12,351 nucleotides of DNA from Flavobacteriaceae bacterium (GTDB taxonomy: Bacteria; Bacteroidota; Bacteroidia; Flavobacteriales; Flavobacteriaceae). The notes below the pieces were generated by a model. That model ran no database searches and was not told where the DNA came from. It saw only the letters and a program-made list of their open reading frames with translations. Below, piece after piece: positions 1-6,402 of the stretch. The position numbers were made by a program, and so were the translations under genes. The stretch's first letter is position 1. Each line of letters opens with the position of its first letter. The DNA lies in contig JAESTG010000412.1 in the NCBI GenBank assembly GCA_016763715.1, positions 1 to 12,351 of the forward strand. The letters run 5' to 3'.

Positions 1-271
1 AGTATATTTTTTTCTTAACTCTACATTCATAATATTTAATTTAACTTATTTTTTTTAAACATTTAGGCGCTAGTCTATAATAATGTATTTACTGAAAATG
101 GAATTCTTTAGAATTCGATAGAACTAAATTAAACGACCTGCATTTAGTAATTAGTTTTACACCAAGCTTCCAGAAGAAGCCTATTGATCAGCCCAATTAA
201 GTCCATGCGCATGGCATTTTGTTAACCAAATGTACAGGAAAACACCTGTTGCATTAAAAACTTAATGCCTT
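1..271. other. Noncoding leader region with short dyads
   Basis: No credible gene is seen here. Three short symmetrical elements are visible: GAATTC-TTTA-GAATTC at 101-116, the perfect 12-bp palindrome CCATGCGCATGG at 203-214, and a hairpin ACAGG/CCTGT at 234-249 just before the start of the small lipoprotein gene at 272. The stretch probably holds the promoter and 5' leader of that gene. I could not place a convincing Bacteroidota promoter (TTG ... TAnnTTTG) with correct spacing. Confidence 0.4.
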
Positions 272-424
272 ATGAAAATAGCTAAATTTTTTATTTGCCT
301 ATTTATTTTATCAATTGGATTATCAACTGAGTCATGCTCAATACCGGATGACGACATTCAACCTTCAGAACAATCTACTGGAGGGGGAATTGATGACCCT
401 GTTGATCCAGATGATGAAGACTAA
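272..424 (+). CDS. Small acidic lipoprotein-like exported peptide (50 aa)
   Basis: A 50-residue reading frame starts at ATG 272 and ends at TAA 422-424. The N-terminus (MKIAKFFICLFILSIGLS) is a typical hydrophobic export signal. Cys22 follows in the context STESC, a weak lipobox. The remaining 28 residues are almost all acidic or small (11 Asp/Glu, a GGG run, no Lys or Arg). Acid-rich residues after a lipidated Cys are common in Bacteroidota lipoproteins and fit surface or outer-membrane delivery. A strong terminator lies 13 bases after the stop, so it is likely a monocistronic short transcript. No family is recognised and the function is unknown. A longer overlapping frame (315-500) runs through the terminator and is less credible. 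Cleavage by signal peptidase I instead of II cannot be excluded. Confidence 0.6.
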   Translation: MKIAKFFICLFILSIGLSTESCSIPDDDIQPSEQSTGGGIDDPVDPDDED

Positions 425-437
425 GTCTTCGTTGTCA

Positions 438-471
438 AAAGTAAGCTCCCTCCTTTTCGGGGGCTTACTTT
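438..471 (+). terminator. Rho-independent terminator after small lipoprotein gene
   Basis: AAAGTAAGCTCCC (438-450) pairs with GGGGGCTTACTTT (459-471) around an 8-base loop, including one T-G wobble, and is followed by TATTA. The long, partly GC-rich stem separates the 50-aa gene from the TPR regulator gene at 516. Confidence 0.85.
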
Positions 472-515
472 ATTACCTGCCAAACAATTTATATATTTGA
501 GTCAATCCAGATAGA

Positions 516-2150
516 ATGAAATGTGTATGTATTAAAATCCTAGTTCTTACGGTATTAATCAATGGCTATGCAGTTCCTTCAAATTATTCAAATGAAATCT
601 TAAACCAAGATAACGTTTTTTTAAATCTTAAAATGATTAATAACAAGCCGTTATCGCTTAAAGAAAGATTATTGATAGTTAATCGGGGATACTATTTTTC
701 TATAAAATCAAAAAATGATTCGATACGAAATGAGGATTTAAAGCAACAGATTCGATTGACCTACCGGAAAAAAGATTGGGAATTATTTCATAAATATAGA
801 AAGGAACGTTTAAAATTGACGGTCAAACTTAATGACTCGTCTGCCCACGCAAAAACACTCGAATATAGTGGCACCTATTTTAAAAATGAACACCGCATAG
901 ACAGTGCCTATTATTATTATTACAAAAGTTTCAAACTTTATGACGGCCTAAAAGACTCATTGAAAGCTGGTAGAATCCTCATTAATATTGCAATTTTACA
1001 AAAGAATACCCACGATTATAAGGGCAGTGAGGAAACATCATTTAAGGCAGCAATCTATTTAGAGTATAGTCAAAACCTGAGAAGGAGATCATCCGTCTAT
1101 AATAATCTTGGGCTAGTTTATGAACAATTAAATGATTTCGATAATTCCTTCAAATATCATAGGAAGGCATTTGTATTACGAGAACAAATTTTAAAGACAC
1201 CTCTTTATAAAATACAATCCCTTAATAATCTTGGGATTCTTCATACGCAAAATCATAAATATGAGAAAGCGAAGCTATATTTTGAAAGAGCCATTGTATA
1301 TAAGACCATTTTAGAGAATAGCCCTCTTTTAAAATCATATATTATAGACAATCATGCTTATGCTAGATTTAAAAATGGAGAGACTAAGAATGTTCTCACT
1401 TCACTTCTTGAGGCTCTTAAAATTAGGGAAGAAGAAGAGCATTTAGAAGGAATTGTTATTAACTGTATTCATTTGGCAGAATATTATAGCGAAACTGGGG
1501 ATAGGGTTACAGCATTAGAATATGCAAAAAGAGCAGAAGAAATAGCTGAGACAATCAAAGACTATCACAATTACCTCATGTCGATCGAATTATTAAGTAG
1601 TCTTCAAAATTCTATTGAAGCTAAGGATAGACATTTTAAAAAGTATGTTTCGCTTCGTGATAGTCTCGATCAAGTGGCGAGAAATCATAAGGAACAATTT
1701 GCTAGAATAAAGTTTGAGACAGATGAAAAAGATGCTACAATAAAAAAACAGAATCGTAAAATCAGAGCTAGAGAAAATACAATATTGATTGTTTCAGGAA
1801 TCATAATTTCTATAGTATTCTTCTCAGGATTCGTATTCATTCATAAACAAAAAATCAAACAAAGGCTTAAAAAAGAATTGATGAATGGTTTCGCATCCTA
1901 TTTAATAAAAAAATATTCTTTAACTCCTGAGAATTTTGAGTTTTGGACAAAGTGGATTGTATCCACTAGGCAGGATCAATTGTCAAAAGAACTTTATTTA
2001 TCTGTTGATGCTATTAAATCTAGAAGAAAATCCTTGAAAGCTCGAATCTACAAGATTCAAAAAATGGAAGGTCATTTTGATAAGGCAAAAGCAATTAATT
2101 TATATAATGAAGAACTTTCATTGTATAAGACCTACACCTCTACAAATTAA
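516..2150 (+). CDS. TPR-repeat membrane regulator with C-terminal LuxR-like HTH
   Basis: The 544-aa protein has an N-terminal export signal (about residues 1-19). TPR-like helices follow at about residues 100-375; visible TPR signatures include NNLGLVYEQLNDFDNSFKYH and NNLGILHTQNHKYEKAKLYF. A charged, coiled-coil-prone stretch covers about 385-420 and a single membrane helix about 421-444 (ILIVSGIIISIVFFSGFVF). The last ~75 residues (LTPENFEFW ... LSVDAIKSRRKSLKARI) match the HTH-like tail common in flavobacterial TPR regulators. Known architecture: a periplasmic TPR sensor, a membrane anchor and a cytoplasmic DNA-binding domain. The ligand is unknown. I infer that it may act on the neighbouring palindrome ACCCCTAGGGGT (2201-2212). 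The 3' end is duplicated at 2973-3309. The gene sits alone between a terminator and the downstream secreted-protein gene. Confidence 0.85.
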   Translation: MKCVCIKILVLTVLINGYAVPSNYSNEILNQDNVFLNLKMINNKPLSLKERLLIVNRGYYFSIKSKNDSIRNEDLKQQIRLTYRKKDWELFHKYRKERLKLTVKLNDSSAHAKTLEYSGTYFKNEHRIDSAYYYYYKSFKLYDGLKDSLKAGRILINIAILQKNTHDYKGSEETSFKAAIYLEYSQNLRRRSSVYNNLGLVYEQLNDFDNSFKYHRKAFVLREQILKTPLYKIQSLNNLGILHTQNHKYEKAKLYFERAIVYKTILENSPLLKSYIIDNHAYARFKNGETKNVLTSLLEALKIREEEEHLEGIVINCIHLAEYYSETGDRVTALEYAKRAEEIAETIKDYHNYLMSIELLSSLQNSIEAKDRHFKKYVSLRDSLDQVARNHKEQFARIKFETDEKDATIKKQNRKIRARENTILIVSGIIISIVFFSGFVFIHKQKIKQRLKKELMNGFASYLIKKYSLTPENFEFWTKWIVSTRQDQLSKELYLSVDAIKSRRKSLKARIYKIQKMEGHFDKAKAINLYNEELSLYKTYTSTN

Positions 2151-2257
2151 AATTTCAGGTTACTAAACTCTGAGGTTTCCCGTTATTTAAGAATCACTAT
2201 ACCCCTAGGGGTGAAATATTAATTTCCCTCTAAAACATCTGTTGTTGAGAATAAATC
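1921..2257 (+). repeat. Direct repeat copy 1 (regulator 3' end plus downstream region)
   Basis: This segment is repeated at 2973-3309, about 1,052 bases downstream. By hand alignment identity is roughly 85%, with one 1-base gap near position 1935 and one near 2247. The repeat covers the HTH-coding end of the TPR gene, its stop codon and about 107 bases of intergenic DNA with the palindrome at 2201-2212. Confidence 0.9.
2201..2212. promoter_or_regulatory. Perfect 12-bp palindrome, candidate operator
   Basis: ACCCCTAGGGGT is fully self-complementary and unusually GC-rich for this AT-rich intergenic stretch. It lies 165 bases before the secreted-protein gene at 2378 and 51 bases after the regulator stop. 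An identical palindrome occurs at 3252-3263, upstream of the transporter operon. A dimeric regulator binding site is inferred; no experimental evidence is available here. Confidence 0.5.
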
Positions 2258-2377
2258 ATTTGAAAAATAAACATACATTTCGATTCTAAATCTTATTGAA
2301 TTTGGAAGTACTGTGTTGGGAACAAGCTGAAAAACCAACTGAATTTTGGAGTAGGCGTAATAGTTAAAACTATAGAA

Positions 2378-2743
2378 ATGAAAATAATAATAATTGCCCT
2401 TTTCTGTCTTTTTTCAATTAATTCGTGGTCCCAATCGGAAGAAAAGGATTATTCTAAATACGAGAAAGCCAAGAATGATCAAGTGAAATATATTTCTGAA
2501 AAAGCCTACTGGGATGAATTCGTTAGGCAAACAAATAAATTATATCGTATTACAAAAAAAGTTAAGAAGACAACGGATGTAATCATAACTTCTGTTACTC
2601 GTTTTACACCTAATGGTAAAAAAGTTCGTCTCTTTTATAAAGGCGGTAAATTAATCGGTAAGAAAGTTGGGAAAGAGGCTTTTGTCCATTTTATGGATTA
2701 CGAAACAAAAAAGAAAAGGAAGAAAAGGAAGAAAAGTCACTAA
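2378..2743 (+). CDS. Small secreted lysine-rich protein, unknown function
   Basis: The 121-aa product begins with a clear Sec signal peptide (MKIIIIALFCLFSINSWSQ, likely cut after Ser18 or Gln19; a signal ending in SQ is frequent in flavobacteria). The mature part is strongly basic and ends in a repetitive tail, KKKRKKRKK, encoded by purine-rich low-complexity DNA. No Cys remains in the mature chain and no membrane helix is predicted after the signal. I recognise no family. It is followed by a hairpin terminator and preceded by the palindrome at 2201-2212, so it could be a target of the adjacent TPR regulator. That link is inference from position only. Confidence 0.7.
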   Translation: MKIIIIALFCLFSINSWSQSEEKDYSKYEKAKNDQVKYISEKAYWDEFVRQTNKLYRITKKVKKTTDVIITSVTRFTPNGKKVRLFYKGGKLIGKKVGKEAFVHFMDYETKKKRKKRKKSH

Positions 2744-2771
2744 TTTGTTTTCATATCAAAAATTTTGACAG

Positions 2772-2798
2772 AAGGCTCTTCATTGAGAGGGCTTTTTT
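2772..2798 (+). terminator. Hairpin terminator after secreted basic protein
   Basis: AAGGCTCT and AGAGGGCTT pair around a six-base loop (TCATTG) with a small bulge, followed by a run of T. It lies 29 bases after the stop of the 121-aa gene. Confidence 0.65.
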
Positions 2799-2972
2799 AG
2801 TTAAACTGAAAACAATTGCACATTAGAACTACCCCAACATCAAAAATGATTATGAAAAGGTATTGTTGCGGTTGGGATGAAATATCATGCTAAAAAGATA
2901 GATAAAAGCGCCTTAAGAGAAAGTAGTTTACTTGTTATTGCAATAGGCACAATGCTAAAAATATATATTTAT

Positions 2973-3201
2973 TGACCCCTGAGAATTTAAGTTTTGAACA
3001 AAGTGAATTGTATCCACTAGGCAGGATCAATTGTCAAAAGAACATAATTTATCTGTTGACGTTATTAAATCAATAAGAAAATCCCTGAAAACTCGAACCT
3101 ATAAGACTCAAGAAATCGAAGGTCATTTGGACAAAGCGAGAGTAACTATTTTATACAATGAAGAACTTCCATTGTATAAAACCTACACTTCTACGAATTA
3201 A
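2973..3201 (+). pseudogene. Truncated, frameshifted copy of TPR-regulator C-terminus
   Basis: The DNA aligns with 1921-2150 of the intact regulator gene. A 1-base deletion near 2986 breaks the frame. After it the frame is open to TAA 3199-3201 and keeps recognisable residues (STRQDQLSKE, then SVDVIKSIRKSLKTR, then YNEELPLYKTYTSTN). The upstream signal, TPR and membrane parts are absent. In the HTH region the intact protein's SRRKS has become SIRKS, so an arginine is lost from the likely recognition helix. It is best read as the remnant of a second, tandem regulator gene or of a partial segmental duplication. Homology continues into noncoding DNA to 3309. Confidence 0.85.
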
Positions 3202-3251
3202 AATTTCGGATTACTGAATTTGTAGGTTTCCCATTATTTAAGAGTCACTAT

Positions 3252-3263
3252 ACCCCTAGGGGT
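3252..3263. promoter_or_regulatory. Second perfect ACCCCTAGGGGT palindrome
   Basis: It is identical to the palindrome at 2201-2212 and sits inside a 26-base block (3245-3270) identical between the two repeat copies. It lies 143 bases before the transporter operon start, a spacing similar to the 165 bases seen for the first copy. It is a candidate operator for the operon at 3407-8051, by inference from symmetry and position. Confidence 0.45.
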
Positions 3264-3406
3264 GAAATATCAATCTCTTCCTAAAACATGGGTTGTTGGA
3301 GAATAAATCTACGAAAAACAAATAGTAGATTGCATCTTCTAAATTTAGTGATTTTAAAGGCTGTTTTGCAAATATAAGTCAAGGGTTCACTCATCAAAAA
3401 AGTATT

Positions 3407-4627
3407 ATGAAATTTTGTAAAAACTTAGGTTTATTTCTAATTGTTCTAAGAGCAATCTTTTCCATGTTAATTATCATTTCATTATTATTTGTTAGTTGTA
3501 ATGATAATTCTAATGAAAAAGTTATTGGTGTCATTTTATCTTCATCGGGAAAGGCAGATTTTATTGGCAAACCAGAAAAAGCAATTTTAGAAATTTTAGA
3601 GAATGACTATAACGAATCTGACTCTAATATAAATAAGGTTCGTTTAGAAATTGTTGATTCCAATGGAAGCTTAGAAAAAGCTCTTTCCCTATTCAATAAT
3701 TTTTCAAAAAGAGATGATGTTATTGCTATTATTGGGCCTTCAACTTCTGGAGAGTCGATTGGAGTTGCGAGTAAAGCAAGAGAACAAAAAATTCCACTTC
3801 TTAGTTTAGCGGCGAGCTCTAAAATTGTGCTAAATGAAGATGGAAGTACGAATCCGTGGGTTTTTAAATTTGCTCAGAATGATAATTTAGCGGCAGATAA
3901 AGTATTAAGATCGATTAGAAGAAGTGGGTTTTCAAATATAGCTATTTTGTCGTCTGATGATGGTTTTGGTAAAAGTGGTGAAGCGGAATTAACTTCAATA
4001 ATTGAGAGTACTAATTTGAATGTTCTTTATAAAGGAAGGTATCCTTCTTCATTGGATAATCCGGAACCATATGCTGCGAACGTTGTTAAAAATGACTCAG
4101 TAGATGCTGTTATCATTTGGGGTACCGCTCCAGGACCAGCTCTATTAGTTCAGTCACTTAGTAGAAACAATTATAAGGGCAAGGTTTATTTTAGTCATGC
4201 AAATGCTTCGGAGTCATTTTTGATGAGTGCAGGAACTGCATCTGAGGGTTGTATAATATTGGGGTCGAGAGTACTCCTTAATGAGGACGATCTAGATGGT
4301 AATGAAGTATCTGATTTAGTCCTAACTCATTTTAAAGATTTATGGTCATATAATTTTGACGATTCTCCATCTCAGTTCGGTGGGTATGCTCGAGATGCGT
4401 ATGTTTCATTAATAGAAATCCTCGATGAAGAGAATTTAGAAGGAGATATTTCTGAAATACGACAAAATGTAAGAAATAGACTGGAGCAACTCACACGTTT
4501 TTATGGAGTTACAGGGACCTACAGTTTTTCCCGAGATAATCACACTGGCTTAGGTTTAGATGCCTTTGTAATTTATGAAGTTAAAGATGGAGAGTTTGTG
4601 CCGCATAATGAGTCATTCGGTTATTAG
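3407..4627 (+). CDS. Liv/HAAT-type ABC transporter substrate-binding lipoprotein
   Basis: The 406-aa product fits the periplasmic binding protein family of branched-chain-amino-acid-type ABC importers (LivJ/LivK-like, Peripla_BP_6). The N-terminus is a long hydrophobic signal ending in LLFVSC with Cys31 as the probable lipidated residue, followed by the acidic/Asn spacer NDNSNE. Family features are the first strand GVILSSSG (41-48), IIGPSTSGESIG (108-119) with the ligand-contact GP-S/T loop, IPLLSLAASS (129-138), and the second-lobe segment IAILSSDDGFGKSG (178-191). Length is normal for the family. It is the first gene of a tight operon; the permease starts 2 bases after its stop. The ligand could be an amino acid, short amide, urea or another small molecule and cannot be told from sequence. 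Upstream ATG 3407 is chosen because it supplies a full signal sequence. Confidence 0.85.
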   Translation: MKFCKNLGLFLIVLRAIFSMLIIISLLFVSCNDNSNEKVIGVILSSSGKADFIGKPEKAILEILENDYNESDSNINKVRLEIVDSNGSLEKALSLFNNFSKRDDVIAIIGPSTSGESIGVASKAREQKIPLLSLAASSKIVLNEDGSTNPWVFKFAQNDNLAADKVLRSIRRSGFSNIAILSSDDGFGKSGEAELTSIIESTNLNVLYKGRYPSSLDNPEPYAANVVKNDSVDAVIIWGTAPGPALLVQSLSRNNYKGKVYFSHANASESFLMSAGTASEGCIILGSRVLLNEDDLDGNEVSDLVLTHFKDLWSYNFDDSPSQFGGYARDAYVSLIEILDEENLEGDISEIRQNVRNRLEQLTRFYGVTGTYSFSRDNHTGLGLDAFVIYEVKDGEFVPHNESFGY

Positions 4628-4629
4628 TC

Positions 4630-5163
4630 ATGGATCTATTATCATTTCTTTTTGACGCAATATTTTATGCATCAATTACTTCAATATTATCTATAGGTAT
4701 TCGTGAATTTGGGCTATATAATCTTGCCAGTGGAGCTTGGCTAATACTTGGGGGTTGGGTTGGAGCATTTTTTTTTGGTCTAATTACTGGAGTAAATGTA
4801 CCTTGCAACTCTTCTATATTGATTTTTGCAATAGTTTTTCTTTTTTTACAAGTTTTTCTAGTTTACTTACTTGGAAATAGGTTTCGTAGTAATAAACTTA
4901 CTTATTTGTTTATTTCACTTGGAATTTCCTTAATAATTATTAATGTTGTCCCAGAATTCTCCTTAGATAGTAATTATGCAGTTATACCGATAGAAGCTAG
5001 TTCTAGTAATAAGATTGCATTCTGTGTTTTTGCACTATTAACCATAATATGTCCCTATTATATATTTAAAACTTCAAATTGGTCTAAATCTGTTCTTAAC
5101 TTTCGCGCTAATAAAATATCCAAAAAGGCTAAGTCGAAAAATAGCAACAATAGTACTTCTTGA
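4630..5163 (+). CDS. LivH-like permease, N-terminal part (frame broken)
   Basis: This frame encodes 177 aa with several membrane helices. The segment IREFGLYNLASGAWLILGG (24-42) corresponds to the conserved LivH region with Asn, small residues and Gly-Ala after helix 1-2. LTYLFISLGISLIIIN (90-105) matches the next conserved helix. WSKSVLNFRANKIS (151-164) matches the cytoplasmic coupling loop that in LivH carries the RA motif. After that the frame turns hydrophilic (KKAKSKNSNNSTS) and stops, while the +1 frame continues with the expected membrane helix (IATIVLLEILLLLVIG). A frameshift between about 5116 and 5141 is therefore likely; two A5 runs (5122-5126, 5137-5141) are candidate sites. It follows the binding protein gene by 2 bases. 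Confidence 0.75.
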   Translation: MDLLSFLFDAIFYASITSILSIGIREFGLYNLASGAWLILGGWVGAFFFGLITGVNVPCNSSILIFAIVFLFLQVFLVYLLGNRFRSNKLTYLFISLGISLIIINVVPEFSLDSNYAVIPIEASSSNKIAFCVFALLTIICPYYIFKTSNWSKSVLNFRANKISKKAKSKNSNNSTS

Positions 5164-5998
5164 AATACTACTACTATTGGTTATTGGGGCAATGGGGCAT
5201 TTTGTGCATAGAGGATTATTCGGAACATCCGAATACCGAACAATAATTCCAATATTGGCAATTTTAACATCTAACTTTAATCCAATTAAAGGGGCATTAC
5301 TTTCTTTTAGTTTAATTGTCTTTTCTCAATTGATTTTATTTATATCACCTAGTATTGGAGAAGTTGAGTTGGCTAATTATTCAACAGCATTAATAATTTT
5401 CTTTTTAGTCTTTATGGTCTTTATTAGAAATATCCCAAAAGGGGTAATATTGAATGCAAGGATAGGTCACTTTTTCCCAATGCGTATTAAAGAGGTTTTT
5501 TCATTTAGATTGAATAAAAATGCACTATTAAGCTATACCTTTTTTTTATTGATATCCTTTTTTGCTTTATTGATGAATGTGAAATTTTCTAAATATTTAT
5601 CAGATGAAGATTTTAGTAGGACTATTTTAATAGTAGCATTAGTTATGCTCACATATCTGATTCATCGCTTTCTAAATGTAATGACAATTTCAATTTCAAT
5701 GCTGGGGTCTTTATGTGCTTATATTGTTTATTATTGGATTGATTCACCTCTTTATTTATTGTTTTTTTTAATTGCATTGGCTTGTGTAGCTTGTATTTAT
5801 CTGATTGTGTTGAGGTTGGTTAAGGAAGATTTAGCATTACTAATTGATTTGGCAACTTTAGTTGGCTTACATGAGTTTATAAAACAATCAACATTTATTT
5901 CAGGAAGTGATGAAGTTTTAAGTGATTTTCCAACTATAGTAATTTTTGAAACAAAGTTTCTTTTTTATTTTTTATTGCTTTTGGGGCGCTTGTTCTAG
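5048..5998 (+). CDS. LivH C-terminus fused to LivM N-terminal part (frame broken)
   Basis: This frame is open from 5048. The first usable start is only a TTG at 5177, which falls inside a membrane helix, so a separate gene is unlikely. The first part (about 5141-5440) matches the LivH C-terminus, with TIIPILAILTSNFNPIKGALLS resembling the conserved Gly-rich 'GG-gs-xGa' helix. Without a stop the frame runs into a LivM-like domain: a helix, then NVMTISISMLGSLCAY, then LIVLRLVKEDLALLIDLATL, and FISGSDEVLSDFP at about 5894-5932, which parallels the LivM 'TGGsdGl--iP' loop. The coding frame is lost near 5968-5974; the -1 frame continues the homology. The natural product therefore looks like a fused LivH-LivM permease. 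Confidence 0.7.
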   Translation, partial: YVPIIYLKLQIGLNLFLTFALIKYPKRLSRKIATIVLLEILLLLVIGAMGHFVHRGLFGTSEYRTIIPILAILTSNFNPIKGALLSFSLIVFSQLILFISPSIGEVELANYSTALIIFFLVFMVFIRNIPKGVILNARIGHFFPMRIKEVFSFRLNKNALLSYTFFLLISFFALLMNVKFSKYLSDEDFSRTILIVALVMLTYLIHRFLNVMTISISMLGSLCAYIVYYWIDSPLYLLFFLIALACVACIYLIVLRLVKEDLALLIDLATLVGLHEFIKQSTFISGSDEVLSDFPTIVIFETKFLFYFLLLLGRLF

Positions 5999-6402
5999 CA
6001 AATTCATTAAGCCATTCTGGTTTTCTGAGGAAAAGAATTCTTGCGTTAGTCAATTTTAGGGCAGGCTCACAATTTAGGTACAAAGTTGTAGGTATTTATG
6101 TTGTTTTATCTTTTATAATAGTCATTTGCACCTTTTTGATTTCTATAGATTATCACACTGTTCTGGGAAGTGTTTCGATTAAACCAACAACGTTAGAATT
6201 TGGGTTGACCGTTTTTTTATTTAGTTATCTAGCCCATAAGTCTGGTCTGTGGATCGTGTTTATTATTATTTTCTTGTATTACTCTCTGTTTAGTCTTCCT
6301 TTGGCTGGTATAGGAACTATGTCTACTGTAATCGTTGGTGTGCTGTTTATTTTGATGGCTTTTATATTTAAAAATAATGAGAATACACATGAAAAAGCTT
6401 GA
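5950..6402 (+). CDS. LivM-like permease, C-terminal part (frame broken)
   Basis: This frame is open from 5950 to TGA 6400-6402. It has no convincing start of its own (the first candidate is a TTG at 6136 inside a helix). It continues the LivM homology lost in the preceding frame: IAFGALVLANSLSHSGFLRKRILALVNFRAG resembles the LivM helix followed by 'S-fGR-l-AiR', and an NFRA tetrapeptide (6052-6063) equals the NFRA of the LivH half (5098-5109). Four further membrane helices follow and the tail is short and hydrophilic. The next gene overlaps its end by 14-26 bases, as in an intact operon. Taken with the two preceding frames this gives one ~590-aa LivHM fusion. Confidence 0.65.
   Translation, partial: NKVSFLFFIAFGALVLANSLSHSGFLRKRILALVNFRAGSQFRYKVVGIYVVLSFIIVICTFLISIDYHTVLGSVSIKPTTLEFGLTVFLFSYLAHKSGLWIVFIIIFLYYSLFSLPLAGIGTMSTVIVGVLFILMAFIFKNNENTHEKA
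5968..5974 (+). other. In-phase slippery heptamer T TTT TTA
   Basis: The zero frame of the preceding reading frame reads TAT TTT TTA here, so T TTT TTA is in exactly the phase needed for -1 ribosomal frameshifting. A -1 slip here would enter the frame that carries the rest of the LivM homology, and it lies within the only possible overlap (5950-5995). No strong downstream pseudoknot or long stem was seen by eye. A missing T in a T6 run is an equally simple explanation. Confidence 0.35.

Larger units (their letters stand above)
2973..3309 (+). repeat. Direct repeat copy 2 (decayed)
   Basis: This is the counterpart of 1921-2257. Homology continues 108 bases past the pseudogene stop codon and includes the palindrome, so this is a DNA-level duplication and not only conservation of a protein domain. 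Similarity is lost about 97 bases before the transporter operon start. Confidence 0.9.
2744..3406. other. Intergenic stretch with terminator and duplicated pseudogene
   Basis: No intact gene is seen in these 663 bases. They hold a terminator (2772-2798), about 150 bases of undistinguished sequence, the decayed duplicate of the regulator's 3' end (2973-3201), and a leader region with the palindrome copy (3252-3263) before the transporter operon. A 32-codon frame at 2877-2975 is too short and unlike anything recognised. Confidence 0.6.
4630..6402 (+). pseudogene. Composite LivHM fusion permease with two frameshifts
   Basis: Reading frame 1 (4630 to ~5120), then the +1 frame (to ~5970), then back to the first frame gives a continuous protein of about 590 aa with LivH and LivM domains in order and no linker stop. 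In standard systems these are two separate ~300-aa proteins. The two shifts cancel each other. They may be base-calling errors in homopolymer runs, true inactivating mutations, or recoding. The intact flanking genes and the tight gene overlaps argue that the operon is or was recently functional. The gene is entered as broken because the sequence as given cannot make the full protein by ordinary translation. Confidence 0.6.

Noticed and set aside
315..500. 61-codon reading frame overlapping the small lipoprotein gene
   Set aside because: It runs through the terminator hairpin, lacks family features, and overlaps a better-supported frame at 272-424 with a signal sequence.
2877..2975. 32-codon frame MKYHAKKIDKSALRESSLLV...
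   Set aside because: It is short, has no recognised homology, and ends where the decayed duplicate begins; it is probably chance or unrecognisable decay.
2201..3309. Repeated block as ends of an insertion element
   Set aside because: The repeats are long direct copies containing the end of a gene, with no transposase or terminal inverted repeats between them; segmental duplication fits better.
6136..6402. Separate small membrane protein starting at TTG 6136
   Set aside because: The start lies inside a membrane helix and the frame is open from 5950 with continuing LivM homology, so it is the end of the broken permease gene.
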